Shown here: positions 1 through 12,400 of the stretch, piece by piece
Position numbering within the stretch: position 1 is the first letter of the stretch
Layout of the letters: every line of letters begins with the position of its first letter
Assembly: GCF_004210375.1 (NCBI RefSeq)
Contig: NC_134831.1
Span: 42,628,035 to 42,692,034, forward strand
DNA: 64,000 nucleotides
Source of the DNA: Tachypleus tridentatus
Taxonomy: Eukaryota > Arthropoda > Merostomata > Xiphosura > Limulidae
Direction of reading: 5' to 3'
The notes under the pieces: model-generated
Told to the model about the DNA's origin: nothing
Seen by the model: the letters and a program-made list of their open reading frames with translations, nothing else
The model's database searches: none
Program-made: the position numbers and the translations under genes

Positions 1-571
1 TTAAGGTCTTTGTAGAAGTCTTAAAACTTTTCTTAATATGCAAACTTTCACTTAAGGTTTATTTTTTAATTTTATTTGCCAGTTCTTTGTTTTTTATTAT
101 TTACACCAACATGAACCACAGGACTTCTTTTTCATTACTATATGGTGACACTTGTACAAAGACTCATTTCACTAATGCTTTGCAAATAACATCTTTATCA
201 TACATTTTCACAATCCAGGCAACAATTCATAAAAATCATTAAATCTTTCAAATATAATTTTGTAAATAAATGATACATAATTAACAAAAATATAAAAGTA
301 AGATATAAATACAATTTAATTATCTACCTAACCATAGCATGTTCAGGTAAAAAAAAACACCATAATCTTTATAGATGATAAAGCAGACAACAAAATTAAC
401 GTGTGGTAATATCAAATTAACTGTTGGTACAGTATAGTGTAAACTGAGCACCTTCTAATAACTATATACACTTTTGTCAGCTATTTATATGTATATTGTA
501 GATCTCAAGGCAAAGAATAGTGAATACAGTTGTGAGAGTTTGTATCTTCTGTGTCAAAAAGCCATATACAC
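1..571. other. AT-rich 3' flank of the CREBRF-like gene
   Basis: No other gene is recognisable. It is probably 3' untranslated or flanking sequence of the minus-strand gene ending near 572, with several AATAAA-type hexamers on that strand (TTTATT on the plus strand between about 58 and 100). The 65-codon plus-strand frame at 474-671 is antisense to the exon and is not supported as a gene. Confidence 0.4.
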
Positions 572-660
572 CTACACTGTCATCTGGATATTCATCTTCA
601 CTGTGGTTAACAGTGAAACATTGCCAAATTCAATAGTGCATGGATCATGTAACATGAAAA
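572..660 (-). CDS. CREBRF: CREBRF-like bZIP gene, candidate last coding exon
   Basis: Read on the minus strand, an acceptor ending CTGCAG (666-661) is followed by 28 codons and a TAG at 574-572. The previous exon leaves one base of a codon and this one supplies two, so the frame is dictated by the gene. The peptide aligns without gaps to the tail of vertebrate CREBRF as I remember it, keeping T, E, F, N, L, T and N at the same spacing (T-x-E-F-x-N core). The pyrimidine tract is poor. A second open frame (629 to a TGA at 479-477) overlaps it and could carry a longer C-terminus, so the exact end of the protein is unsettled. The 2.0-kb intron before it holds a Tc1 copy. Confidence 0.45.
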
Positions 661-768
661 CTGCAGCTTAAGTTGTTTTTTTTACAGGATTCCTTTGAAA
701 CAAGGTAATTAGGAAATACATAACAAATATTCAAATTATACCATACATTATAATGTTAATCTCACTGA

Positions 769-2272
769 TATATACTCTTCAAAAAAAGAAATGCAAAAGG
801 CAAAATTTGAGACATATTGTTAATAAGTGTATTCCAGGTAGTTCTGTATGACATGTGTGAAACTTTGCACATTCACTGCCGAACATCCAAAGTCTGCAAA
901 GGTGAAGTCCACGCTCACTAGTTGAAGTTTAACGTCACTCAATATCAATAATAAGTATGCCCCCGTGAGCATCAACAACTGCTTGGCATCTTCTGCCCAT
1001 GGAAGCGATGAGATGACGAATCACATCCTGTGAAATGGCTGTCCACTCAGCCTGCAAAGCTGCTGCAAGCTGAGGTATAGCCTGCGGTTGAGGTTGTCGC
1101 CGTCGCAGACGTCGGTCCAAGTCGTCCCAAAGATGTTCGATGGGGTTTAAATCTGGTGATCTGGAGGGCCAGGGAAGAACGTTGATGTTGTGGTGTCTCA
1201 AGAAGACAGTGGTGAGTGGCTGTGTGAGGACAGGCGTTTTCATGTTGAAAACATCGCTGACGCTCACCATGATGGGTTGCACATAGGGCCTAAGAATCTT
1301 GTCTACGTATCGCTTGAGCAGTAAGATTCCCTCGAATGTGCAAAAGGTCTGTTCTGGCATTGTAGGCAATGGCAGCTCACATCATGACACTGCCACCACC
1401 ATATCTGTCAACATCCTGCACACAGTTTGCTGCAAAACGTTCACCTCGGTTACGGTAAACACGGGTCTTTCCATCCTGCCTACGGCATAAAACGTGATTC
1501 GTCGCTGAACCAAACATGCCTCCATCATTGATGAGGCCATACCCGATGTGCCCGAAGTTCACTGCAGCCGTGCTTGACGATGTTGCTGGGTGAGGATGAC
1601 TCCTTTGACTGGACGCTGAGGTCGGATTCCTGCATCTCGTAGACGGTTGCGTACGGTCTGATCGGAAATCCCACGCAGCCCTGGTATGGTTGAGGCAGTA
1701 GACGTCGCAGTGGTGGTTCTATCTTGAAGGTGACGAACCGGATGTTGCGATCTTGTGCGGCGTGGTCACACGAAGTTCGCCAGATCGCGGAACGGTCACG
1801 AAGCTGATACATGTTGTTGGTGACGATTCCATAGCCTTGTGATGGTGCTTGGGTGGACATTCACAGCTCTGGCAACATCTGATCGAGATTCGCCTGCTTC
1901 CAAGCGCACCAATGGCGCTTGTTGCGTTGTGCTTCAGTCAGTCTTGGCGTAACTGTATTGCGTGTCGGTGGCTTAACACCGAGCTATGGAAACCAAGAAC
2001 CCGTCACTTTTATAGGGATTTTGCACATGTTGCATTTGCAGAACATGCAGATCTCTCAAACAAATTTATTGGACATGAATGTGTTTTGGCGAAAAATCCG
2101 ATGTTTTCCCCCGTTTACAAAATGCACAACTTTTATTGTCATTTTGGTCTGATAATCAGTGTCTTAACACGTGTAACATCACATACTCTGAGCTTGTAAC
2201 GTTATTACATATATTTCTGCTTAAAATAACAAAAATATCCCTTTTGCGTTTTTTTTTTTGAAGAGTATATAT
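769..2272 (-). mobile_element. Tc1-like DNA transposon, decayed
   Basis: Short terminal inverted repeats (atatactcttc then an A-run) face each other at about 769 and 2272, with TA at the outer edges as expected for the Tc1/mariner target duplication. The interior holds a broken transposase on the minus strand. The element sits in the last intron of the CREBRF-like gene, in the same orientation as the gene. Base composition inside is visibly more GC-rich than in the surrounding intron. Confidence 0.85.
935..1949 (-). pseudogene. Tc1-like transposase remnant (several frames)
   Basis: Cut-and-paste transposase of the Tc1 superfamily, which would bind its own inverted repeats and cut through a DDE RNase H-like core. 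On the minus strand the N-terminal HTH part begins near 1949, where the expected start codon reads ACG, and resembles family members (TEAQRN, then SRSDVARAVNVHPSTIT in another frame). The middle carries a GERFAANCV..DRYGGGSVM stretch at 1562-1377. The C-terminal frame 1369-935 holds the SPDLNPIEHLWDDL motif with the third catalytic acid. At least two frame changes and internal stops separate these blocks, so no intact protein can be made. The DDE C-terminus is the best preserved part. Confidence 0.85.
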
Positions 2273-2660
2273 TGATAATAAAGTGGTCTAATTAAATTTT
2301 AAATGTTATGCAGTACATATTCAAAAAATAATTAAAAATTGTGCTAGAAGCTAGAGTTAAACTAGAATGTAATCTGTAGTACTTCTTCAATGAAAACAAA
2401 CAGTTCATTAATTTACTTGTCCTTGTTGCAAAAAAGCTGACACATGTGAAGAAATGTGCAATTTAAGAACACTGACAAATCAAATGTTTAAAATCTTAAC
2501 AATGATGAACAAAGCCTCTCTATAAGATAAAACTTGTTCACTCATAAGCTTTAAGTCACAAGTTAACAAATGTCAAGCCAACATAGAAGTTTCCACTTAT
2601 ACTAAAGGGTTTGTGCTTGAATATGGAGCTCTAAAAGAGTTGCAAGATATGTTATCTTAC
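2273..2660. other. Intron of the CREBRF-like gene, no feature seen
   Basis: AT-rich sequence between the Tc1 copy and the donor site at 2660. I see no further exon or recognisable repeat. Confidence 0.5.
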
Positions 2661-2777
2661 CTTTACTTAAAATAATAGACTCTACCCTTGAAGTCAAGGA
2701 GAAAGATAATTGTGAACTAATATCAAGATTTTGCCTGATCATTTTTCTCACTTCTAACATCAGGTTCATCAGTGCTC
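2661..2777 (-). CDS. CREBRF: CREBRF-like bZIP gene, leucine-zipper C-terminal half exon
   Basis: A 117-bp internal exon on the minus strand: T-rich tract plus CAG acceptor ending at 2778, donor AAAG|GTAAGA at 2661/2660. It is read in phase 1 and leaves phase 1 (2 + 38 codons + 1). The peptide runs from ALMNLMLEVRKMI to SRVESIILSK and matches the vertebrate CREBRF segment that follows the basic region: the end of the coiled coil, then a K/R-hydrophobic-E-x-hydrophobic block. Joined to the 17.5-kb exon it makes an AGA codon at the junction and a continuous zipper (GLQEEHRALMNLM). The upstream intron is 14.7 kb and the downstream intron 2.0 kb. The splice sites, the phase and the homology agree, so I am fairly sure. 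Confidence 0.8.
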
Positions 2778-3089
2778 CTGAAAAAAACACAAAATAAAAA
2801 AAAATAAGTATTTACCATACTGATTTTATTATGCAACTACAATTCTGAGATATAAGTTAAACTTTCAAAATGGAGAGCAGAAACTTCAAAGTAAACAAAT
2901 TTACAATTTTACTATTGTCTGATAATTCATGCAGTGGTTCAAAAATTCAGTTTAACAATTTTGCTATGGGCTTAGTCAACTTCAAGTTCATAACCCCAAA
3001 CTGATCACTAGAGCTTCCACACTATAATATTTTATATACCTTCACAAAATATGTCAAACATTACACATCTTTTGGACACAAAAATAAGA

Positions 3090-4370
3090 TTTTTTAAATT
3101 AAGTATTCTTTTGAGTACAAAGTGATTTATGTTCAGTTTAAAAATATTTTTCTTAACTTATAAATTTTTAAATTTCACTTGTGTAACCTCTAAAACCACC
3201 TAAATAAATAAACATTTTTCAGTTATACTTTATATGGGGTAATTCAGTTTGACTGACTCTGTAACCAACACAAGAAAATTTAAATAAAAAATTACCCTCT
3301 TTCTTTCAAGCACAGTTGAAACTTATAACTGGATACTACAATTGTTTATTCTAAATAGCTTCAAATTCATAACAGTGCACATCTCTTTGTATTTATTTTT
3401 ATTGTTTTACTCTCTTTTGATCTGTGTCAAACTAATAATCCCACCATAGAAAATGGTAATTACTGAGCAAATGTGTAGCTCACATTACTGTATCAAATTA
3501 CATAATGTATGCACTGCTTTCCAGACAAAATGGACAATTCTCTGTACTGAAAACAGTTTGTGGTTTCATAGACTAAAATCTTGACTTTCTATTGCTTATA
3601 AATAATACAGTATAAAATATTAGAGATGGTGATTTTTGACAAAGAGGATGTGACAGGTGGGCATACCAAATGGGTCTTATTTTCCAGCTTATGACTTGCA
3701 AACAAATAAGACTGATGGATATCAAAATGCTTTGCTTTAGAAATATCTGTGTTACAATAAAATATTGATGTTAAACTCTACTTCTCAGAAGAGTGATAAA
3801 TTAAAGAGGGAAGACCTGGAGAAGAAATGTCACAATTCATCATATCAGGGAAGGTTGAAGAATATTTTTAATTACTTCTTCATAAAATTAAGGACTTAAA
3901 CCTTGTACTAAAATCTAATTCATAACTATATTTTTATGCCAAGTTTACCTGTATATAATAAGAAAAATAATGTTTAATTACATTTTTAATGTAACTATCT
4001 AAAAGGTCTTGACATGCACACTTTGACTGACCCATAGTGAGAGTTAACTAATTCAATATGTGAAAGTTTACCCAAATATAAATGTTTACAATTGTCACTG
4101 GATATGTTTCAACAACATTAATTCCCTTACATCTTTGCTACACATGCACACATTACTAATTGGACTCTATGAAGGTTTCTCTTTCAAACTGTACCTAACT
4201 TCTTTAACTTGTGTATAATACCTGAATATATATATATTATGCATACAAAGATGGAATAAACTCTGAAATGGTTGGAATCTCACAGTAAAGAAATTATGAA
4301 TTGTTTTGAAGCTGTACAGTATACATTACACAATTAATACTAAAGGATCAAAATTATAAAAGGCTATTTG
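3090..4370. repeat. Dispersed repeat family A, copy 1
   Basis: This stretch shares order and wording with 10980-12400, and in part with 26570-27010. Shared blocks are a 'gagtacaaagtgatt' start (here and at 26.6 kb), a 'gtgtaat/c..ctaaaaccacc' block, 'ttcataacagt' before a T-rich segment, 'atcttgactttct' and 'ttaatact'. No coding potential is apparent. By eye the copies are roughly two-thirds similar, so they are old. Confidence 0.5.
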
Positions 4371-4733
4371 ACAATTTCAGGTCACTCTTCACCCAACCAC
4401 AGCAGAAAAACAAAATAAAATGTAGTCCTTCATATACAAAATAGTTAAAAAAAATTTTACTTTGTGATCTCAAACTTCATCATCAAGCAAACCACTCCTA
4501 AGTATTCAATTCTTGAAGAAAATAATAATTTTACTGAATCAGTGCCTGTACTAGGGTTTGAAACTTATCACCCTTAATTTTTGGAATTAAAATTAATTTC
4601 AAATGGGTAATGATCTCTTAAATAGAAGAAAAAATATTTTATGTTGAATTGCTATTGTGCTGTAAAATGACTTGTGACTAAAGTTCATAATATCCTTGAT
4701 GCATAACAGAGCATGTGTTAACTTATCCATAAT

Positions 4734-4843
4734 ACTGGTTTACAAAGAAATTGAGGCAAGCACAAAAATAGCTGTTTTAACCTAATTTGGGGTTGCTGAA
4801 TTCAGATTTGAAATCCGTTTTTACTCATCACCTCTAGTTTTTT
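4734..4843. repeat. Left terminal inverted repeat of family B
   Basis: Matches the reverse complement of 7079-7198 over its full length with small gaps. The outermost shared word is 'actggtttacaaa' and the innermost 'tcacctctagtttttt'. Confidence 0.75.
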
Positions 4844-5211
4844 AGATATGCATACTGTAAATTTTGTACACATACTGTACATAAAGGCGTATATGCATTC
4901 AGGGTTAATTTCTAATATTGTGTGACTTATGTCTTCTTTTTTTTAGTTATTATGCAATAAATGTAAGTGATAGCATTACATTATATATATAGCTATATAT
5001 CAAGACGGATTTTGGCAGTTAAGCGTAGCCAACACATCTCAATCAACAGCCAGTAGTGCACTGGCAGTCAGCGCAGGAGGTTGATGTCCCTCGACAATTG
5101 TGTTACACAATCTTTTGGGTATATATTTGTATTACAATTTCCAACGACGCACATACTTATTATTGCCTTACATATGATTTAATTTTACTTTGTTTTTTTT
5201 CAGATTCTCCA

Positions 5212-6918
5212 ATGGCTTCAAGCTCGTCAAAACACCGAGGATGCCTCAACAAGGCCAATTCTTTCTGCTACGTGTGTGGGGACTTCACGACAGTTGCACA
5301 GGGTCGAACCATCACTTCCCTCCTCAGAACTGCCTACTTTCATTATTTTGACTGTAAAATTGGTGATCAGGACAAATCTTGGGCTCCACACATCTGTTGT
5401 AAACCCTGCTACAATGGACTAACTGCTTGGTTTAATGGCAAGAAAGCGGCTTTCAACTTTGCAGTCCCGATGGTTTGGAGAGAGCCACGAAGCCATGCAG
5501 ATGATTGTTATTTTTGTCTAACAAATATAACTGGTTTCAATGCATTTTCTAGAAAAAAGATCAAATATCCCAACCTTCCATCTGCTATGAGACCCATTCC
5601 CCATTCAGATAATCTTCCTGTCCCAACACCTCCAGTAAATAAGGATCTTCTTTCCTCATCAGATGAAGAAATGCCTCCAAGGGAAGATTCTGTCAAGTCA
5701 ATCTCTTCCGAAGATATTGACTCTTCTTATTCAGGAACAAGTGGCAACGAGCCACACTGGATCACGCAAGAAGACCTGAATGACCTTGCTCGTGATTTGT
5801 ATCTGTCAAAACAGCAGTCAGAGCTCTTGGCTTCTCGGCTTAAACAGTGGAACCTAGTCCAGGAAGATGTAAGGATCACCAGTTTCAGGAATCGAAACAA
5901 AGACCTTGCTTCATTTTTCGACATGGAAAACAAGTTGTGCTACTGCACAAATGTACCTGGCTTGTTCACTTTCCTTGGTTTGCCACATATTCCTTCAGAC
6001 TGGCATCTTTTCATAGACTCTACCAAGCGAAGTCTCAAGGCTGTGCTTCTGCACAACGGGAATAAATATCCCAGCATTCTCACAGCACACTCTGTCCATC
6101 TAAAGGAGTCCTATGACAATATGGAGCTTCTTTTAGAAGCTGTTAAGTACAACCAGTACCAGTGGAGTCTGTGTGGGGACCTCAAGGTCATTGGTCTTCT
6201 TATGGGTATGCAAGCAGGCTTCACAAAGTACTGTTGCTTTCTCTGTCTCTGGGATAGCCGAGCTGTATCCCAGCATTACAAGCAGAAAGACTGGGGGTCT
6301 AGAAGCACTTTCGTTCCTGGCGAACACAGCGTCAAGGAGAATCCTCTGGTTGACATGAAGTAGGTGCTTCTTCCTCCTCTTCACATCAAGCTTGGTTTGA
6401 TGAAGAATTTTGTGAAGGCCATGGACAAAAATGGTGCTGCCTTCCAACACTTGTCTACTGTGTTCCCAGGTCTCAGTGCTGCTAAGCTCAAAGAGGGCAT
6501 CTTTGTCAGACTTCAAATCTGAGAAGTGCTGAAGGATACTGATTGTGAGGAGCTTCTTACCTTAAAGGAACTGAGAGCATGGGAAGCATTTAAGTCAGTC
6601 TGTAGTGGCTTCCTTGGTAACACACGCGTACCAAATTACCAAGCCTGTATTGAGAAGTTGCTAAAGACTTATGAGGATATGGGATGCAGAATGTCACTCA
6701 AAATTCATTTTCTCCATTCCCACCTCAACTTCTTCCCTCCAAACCTTGGAGCAGTGAGTGATGAGCACGGAGAAAGATTCCACCAAGACATTACGAAGAT
6801 GGAGAGCAACTACCAAGGCAAGTGGAACCCCAGCATGATGGGAGACTTCTGCTGGATGCTCTTGCGTGACATCCCGGAGGTAAAATACACCAGATCATCT
6901 AAGAAAACACACTTCTAA
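5212..6918 (+). pseudogene. Family B transposase-like protein, two in-frame stops
   Basis: One frame of 568 codons plus a stop, from ATG 5212 to TAA 6918, broken only by TAG at 6361-6363 and TGA at 6520-6522. The N-terminus has Cys pairs (C19/C22 in CYVCG, C62-C66, C99/C102 in CYFC) that look zinc-binding. A Ser/Glu-rich acidic linker follows. The C-terminal half has ordered motifs: FIDS..RSLKAVLLHNGNKY (D269), CGDLK (D323), a Cys-rich FLCLWDSR block, LPPLHIKLGLMK, and GERFHQD (E521). I recognise this as a protein family with many copies in arthropod genomes but know no established function. D269, D323 and E521 could form an RNase H-like DDE triad, which is inference. The two nonsense codons make this copy inactive, though the frame is otherwise intact. 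Confidence 0.7.
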
Positions 6919-7078
6919 CTGTCTGCGGTACTATGAATTGTGTACATTGTGTCATCCAAGTATATTTATTCCGTCAATGTTCTTTATCTATCCTGTTTTA
7001 TCTGTAATAAGCTGCTGCAACTGTTGAAATAAGCACGTATATACTCCGTATATACTAAAATGAGACTATTTAAAAGCC

Positions 7079-7198
7079 AAAAAACTAGAGGTGATAGAGC
7101 AAAAATGTTTATAAATTTGAATTCAGCACACCCAAATTAGTAAAAAACACCTATTCACATTCTTGCCTCAGACAAAAAATATTTTTTTGTAAACCAGT
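7079..7198. repeat. Right terminal inverted repeat of family B
   Basis: Reverse complement of the left repeat at 4734-4843, starting inside with 'aaaaaactagaggtgat' and ending at 'gtaaaccagt'. Confidence 0.75.
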
Positions 7199-10100
7199 GT
7201 AATTCTCCATCCCCACCTTCTAACTTGTTGTGCATGCTTAGAAAATCTTACATAAGCTCTTTTCTCCCACCAAAATTCAGGTTTTGAAGTTACAGTCATG
7301 ATGGAAAATCACAAACTGCCTGATTGTGGAAGGAGGGTGGGAATGTATTTCAGAGGTAAGTACATTTTAATTACAAAAATGTCAAATTCATATAAAGTAG
7401 ACTTGCCTCTGAAATTTTAAAAAGCAGAATATCCACTTGGAAAAGGAGAATGGAACTGGAGAAAGTTATAAGACAATAGGTACATTACAATTAAGCATTT
7501 ATGCTGGAATGTAATTACCTTGACCAATACAATGGAAACATGAGCAAACAAATCTGGAGTAAAATCAATGGATTTGATTCACTGGAAACATGACTGGATA
7601 GGATCAGTATCACAAACAATTAGACCAAATGAAGACATCATGAAGTAGGCATTCCTCTTCATAATTATTCAATCTATGCATATGTTACTTTAAAGGAGCA
7701 GTTTGGGAAGTACACATGTACCTATGAAGCTGTCAAATGTCAGAGGTGGTAGCATAATAGGTATTTAGGGTCTAAACAAAGCACAGTCCTGTACTTGTAG
7801 TGGAAGGTTCTCAAAAGAGAAAACTAGTAATATCGAATAAACAGACACACTCCTGCAGTTAAAGCACTCTTTATCCACAAAAGAAAAGATTAACTAAGAC
7901 ACACAACCAGTTTAATCAGCAGGTATTCAGAGAAGTTTTAAAAAAACAAAACAAAAGAGACAGACCTGAGAATGAGGTTCACAACTTGACACTGGTGAAA
8001 AGGTTGAAAAATAAAGCAGTAAGGTGTTCCCCATACTAGTTCAAGTTATGAGAAGAGCCATTTTGTCTCCAATGTCTCAAGTACTATACAAATACACAGG
8101 GCCAAAATTCTTTATGGTGGGTGTAAGGAAACTTGCCATAACTACCACTTCTAAAAATAACTTACTATGTTTAACACTCACACAACATAAACTAAACAAA
8201 TCTGTTATTAAATTTAAATGAAACATTCATATATCTATAACACATGCTGAAGTGTTTTAGTTGTAAAAGTTGTAACTTACAATGAGAATTTGACATGTTT
8301 AAAGACACTGTTCCACACAGCAATGAAAGTATTTTAACCTACATACTGGTTAGTTAGAAAGTTAGTTATGTAGTAGTTTCTGATTATTCTATTCTAGTAC
8401 CTGATATATTTTGTGTCCTGAAATGCATATTTGAAAGTTATATTATTTTTTGACAATCAATACTGAAAAATAAAGTGCAAAAAGCCTCAATATTAAAGTG
8501 TTAAATTTAATGTAATTTTTTATTTATTCTTATGTATTTTTCTCAAAACCAACTAAAATGTAAAAGTTACAACTTATTAGGTTAGGTGAATAATTAAAAA
8601 CAAATACTCCCCGTGATCTCTTTCTTTGAGGAATGCACATGGACAAACACTGTACAAACAACAGCAATTAAATAAAACTACTTGTCAAAAGGTAGAGGCC
8701 TGAAAGTGTTAGGATACAAAACAAACTCATAGATACAATTAGCAATCATTCTCAGAATAAAAAAAAAGTAATTTTGATTCAATTTCTTATTTGCACTTTC
8801 TCTAATTTTGTTAATTTTCATACAGTTTGTGCTTGGGTAAAGAAAATAAAAGTCAAAGTACAAATATTTACCACAAAACTTTGTAATTTACTCCTAGGTT
8901 CAAGACTTTATGAAAACTAAGATACTAGAAAGTATTTTTACTCTAAGCATGAAATATCATCTTTCACACAATGATTTTGCAAGGACATTGTTTTAGTAAA
9001 AAAATTTTTTAACACCACCCGAGTAATGTTTACAAAAGCTTATTAAATTTTGTAATGATATATTTAATACATTCAGGTTTATAAGATGTATAGTTTCATG
9101 GTTGTTAAAAGGTTGATCAAATTGATGGAACTGTTTGCATAGGGGTTAATGTAACCAAGAAGTTCAAAATCAATTCAAAAGACAGATGAGTAAGTACACA
9201 ACTTCGAAGTTTGTAAAGTCATAAGAGACAATGGAAATGTGAAAATTTTGTAAATAAGAAAATAAAAAGAAGAAAACAATCACCCACAAGTTTGTACATA
9301 GGAACTGTTCAGAATCAAAGGGTGGGTAAAAAGTCTCTCCTTACCTGTTTCTAACTGTGGCTAATCAAAAGGGTAGAAACAAATGAGCAGAAATGGGTGT
9401 CAACTGAGAAACGGATGAGGTAGACAAGGTAAAATAAACTAACAATGCATGGAAGTTATCTTCAAGTGAGATGTTGATCAGAAGTCAATCAAGATGCTAA
9501 AATTCTAATCAATTTCTACTTGTTTTCTTCTGAATGATAAAGTAGTTCATGTGAATTTCCTGAAAAGAAAAAAATATGTTGGAAAGCTCTTATGAGGTTA
9601 GTTGATATGTTGGGAAAAGACAAAAAAACTTAACAAGTCATCCATCCATAGGTCCTGTATTTCTAAATGTTGAGATATGTGTACATCACTTTGAAGTAAG
9701 GCATCTGTGAAGAGATGGATCTTTAGATAAGGTGGTGGCTGAAGAACACCTATCATAGTATTGTTCCAATCTAATCACCCTTAATATAGAATATGATGAG
9801 CCTGAATAAAGAGACTGAAAAATCCAGTGAATTGCTGTTCATGATCCATTGGTCACACTGAAGGAATCTTGCATGCTCATTCCAAAAAGAATGAGGGATT
9901 TGAGTGATGCCCATATACCCCCAAACAAAACAATTTCCTGCACAGTTGGAAAAGGAAAAAGAGTTGGACTGCTTATTCCATAGTGTGGAGCTGACTGGAA
10001 GTTGGCCAAGCCTGATTGAAGTATGCTTTAAAAACAGATACCTAAATGAATGACAAGTGTTGGGGAGAGGAGAGATATTTTAGATTTGACAATGAAGCCT

Positions 10101-10979
10101 GCCTTGGTTACTTTTCAAAGTTGAATTTGAGTGTGACGTTCAACCAATTGATGAGACTGTGCCAGCTGCAACCAGTCATCCCCAGAATGGTGTGTGTATA
10201 GGACAAAGGAATGGAAGTGATAAGAAAAAACTCATATGATTTAGCTGAACACATATGGTGCTGATGCAAGTTTCAAGGGCAGAGTCATGAACTGTAGCAC
10301 CTGACCTTTGTGCACAAAATGCAGATAGTGATGGGATACAACCTTTATGCAAATGTACAGATAGTGATTCAAACTTGGATATCCATCATCCTGGTAAAAA
10401 ATGCTGATTCATAGTGAGGAATAATCTTAACACTTTTGCATAAAAAATTTTAACTTAATTAAAATGTTTCCAAAACATTCTGATTGGCCACAAAACTATC
10501 AATTTTTTTCTTTTCCATTTATGAAATATTAATTTATCTCATTCTGATAACATGAAATAAGGTTTATTAGACAAGTTAAATAGAAAGTGTAAAAATTAAA
10601 TACATTTTACCCATTCTTAATAGTTTATGAATTATACATACCTATTAAGAGAATAGAAAATTATTAAGGGCTTTTGTGTCATTTTTATCTAAATATCATA
10701 AGCCACAACCAGCCTATATGTATTAATAAATGTGGTTTAATTGATCAAATCAGCTGTGCTCATACTAAAATAGTTAAACCACATTAATTAATACACAAGA
10801 CTTCCAAATTTTGTGAAGATATATACACCATATTGAAAGTATTATATTTAAAAGGACTTTAAATGAGTACAAAGGAAGTCTTTCAGCTAATATTACAAGT
10901 TTTCCCCCACAAAAAAAATACACTTTATAGAAGTATTTGTAATAAAGATTTGTCCATGAATATATTGAGTATTTGTTTT
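7199..10979. other. Large intron, no gene recognised
   Basis: Intronic sequence of the CREBRF-like gene. I saw no exon with matching splice sites on either strand and no recognisable transposase or RT. The stretch 9.5-10.4 kb is less AT-rich and A/G-skewed, and may be an unrecognisably old element. Confidence 0.4.
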
Positions 10980-12400
10980 GAATAGTCCATGTGCAAAGTA
11001 CTTTCATATTAAAATAAAAAAAATACTTATCCTTAGCTCAAAAATCTCAAATTTGTGTAATCCCTAAAACCTCCGAAATGCATTTCACACGTTTTTTTTC
11101 TTTTCAGTAAAACTCTATAGTTAATCTGTTACTTTCTTAACCCTATCTTAAAACAGAATCGATCAATTTGACCAACCTTGTAGCCATTAAAACAAATCAA
11201 TCTTTTTGTTGTTACAAAATTACTTTAAATTGTAACATGAAACAACATTCATCTATCTCAAGTGGCTTTAAGTTCATAACAGTATACGTCTATTTATAAT
11301 TAAATTTTATTGTTTTTATTGCCCTCTTAACCCTGTCTAATTGCTATCTGCACAATTATAAGTTGTGAATCACTTGGGAAATGTGCAGCTCGCCTGTGTA
11401 CCTTGTGAAACGTTATAATTATTGATTTTACCTGATCTTAACTAACACAAAAGGATTTCTATTTTTTACATTTTAGTTACTTTTATAATTATATATAAAC
11501 AATAAAGATATAAGCACAAAATAAAATACTTTACCAATCTTTTTTTCTTGCTATTGATCGTCAAAGAGAATTAACCCTAATTTTGTTATGCTAATGACTG
11601 TAATGCAATTAATAATTTTTTAATTGATTAAATAATTCACCAAACAATATAGATAATGACCTGCATAAAATAGACAAATTCCCTTACCTCAAAATGTTTT
11701 TGGCTTTCTAACTATGCAACAAGAGCATTACAAATTCATCCAATCTAATCATTATCTTTCTCAAGGGAAAGGTGTTGGTACTCTCAGTAAAACTGAAATT
11801 TAACCATACAGAACATAACATTACACATCATTTGATAGACAAGAACCTTGACTTTCTCTTGTTTATAGGTAATACACAATTAAACATATAAGAAAATGCA
11901 ACAGGTAGCAGTAGTTGTGTCAGGAGGGGCCTGATTTTCTATTCAATAACTCAGTAACTACACAACATTGAAGACTATAAAAAAATAAGGTTTGTATAAG
12001 CAATGATGATTTAATAAAAAATAATTTTCATTTAATTTCACACATTATTGAGGGGTGGTGGATAAAATAGGGAACATACTAAGAGAAAATGTGTCACTTG
12101 TATCACACTTACAGAAGTTTGGGATTCTTTTAATATTGCCTTGTAGAACTAAGAACTTAAAACTTCTATATTATTAAAATATGGATTAGTAGCTAAGATT
12201 TTATACTATTCTAAATGGTGTAGCATGAACAAACAGTAGTTTAATAAAATTTTGAATGCAAGACATTAAAACCTTCGGTCATGCAGAGTAAAGAATACCT
12301 ATGGTGATACAGTTAATACTACCAAATGTACTGTACTTAAAACAAATTTAAGTATTTAGGGTTTTACAAATTCAGATGTCAATTATTAAAAAAAAATAAA
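10980..12400. repeat. Dispersed repeat family A, copy 2
   Basis: Parallels 3090-4370 in the same order: 'ctcaaatttgtgtaatccctaaaacctcc' here against a similar block there, then 'aagttcataacagta', 'accttgactttctcttgtttata', and 'agttaatact' near the end. It is non-coding as far as I can see and lies in the same 14.7-kb intron. Confidence 0.5.

Larger units (their letters stand above)
4734..7198 (+). mobile_element. DNA transposon with ~115-bp TIRs, family B copy 1
   Basis: A unit of about 2.46 kb bounded by imperfect terminal inverted repeats: 4734-4843 and the reverse complement of 7079-7198. They share the outer 'actggtttacaaa', then 'gaggcaag', 'aatttggg.(t/g)gctgaattca' and 'tcacctctagttttttt' in order. 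Between them lies one near-complete open frame. A 5' untranslated intron is possible, since a long pyrimidine tract and CAG precede the start ATG at 5212. No clean target-site duplication was seen. Two further, more degraded copies lie at 35.4-36.9 and 51.7-52.6 kb, which supports mobility. Confidence 0.75.

Noticed and set aside
5508..6516. Minus-strand frames opposite the family B protein
   Set aside because: They are antisense shadows of a conserved plus-strand coding frame.
9480..9560. Minus-strand exon after a good TTTTCTTTTCAG acceptor
   Set aside because: All three frames hit stops within a short distance and no donor of matching phase was found.
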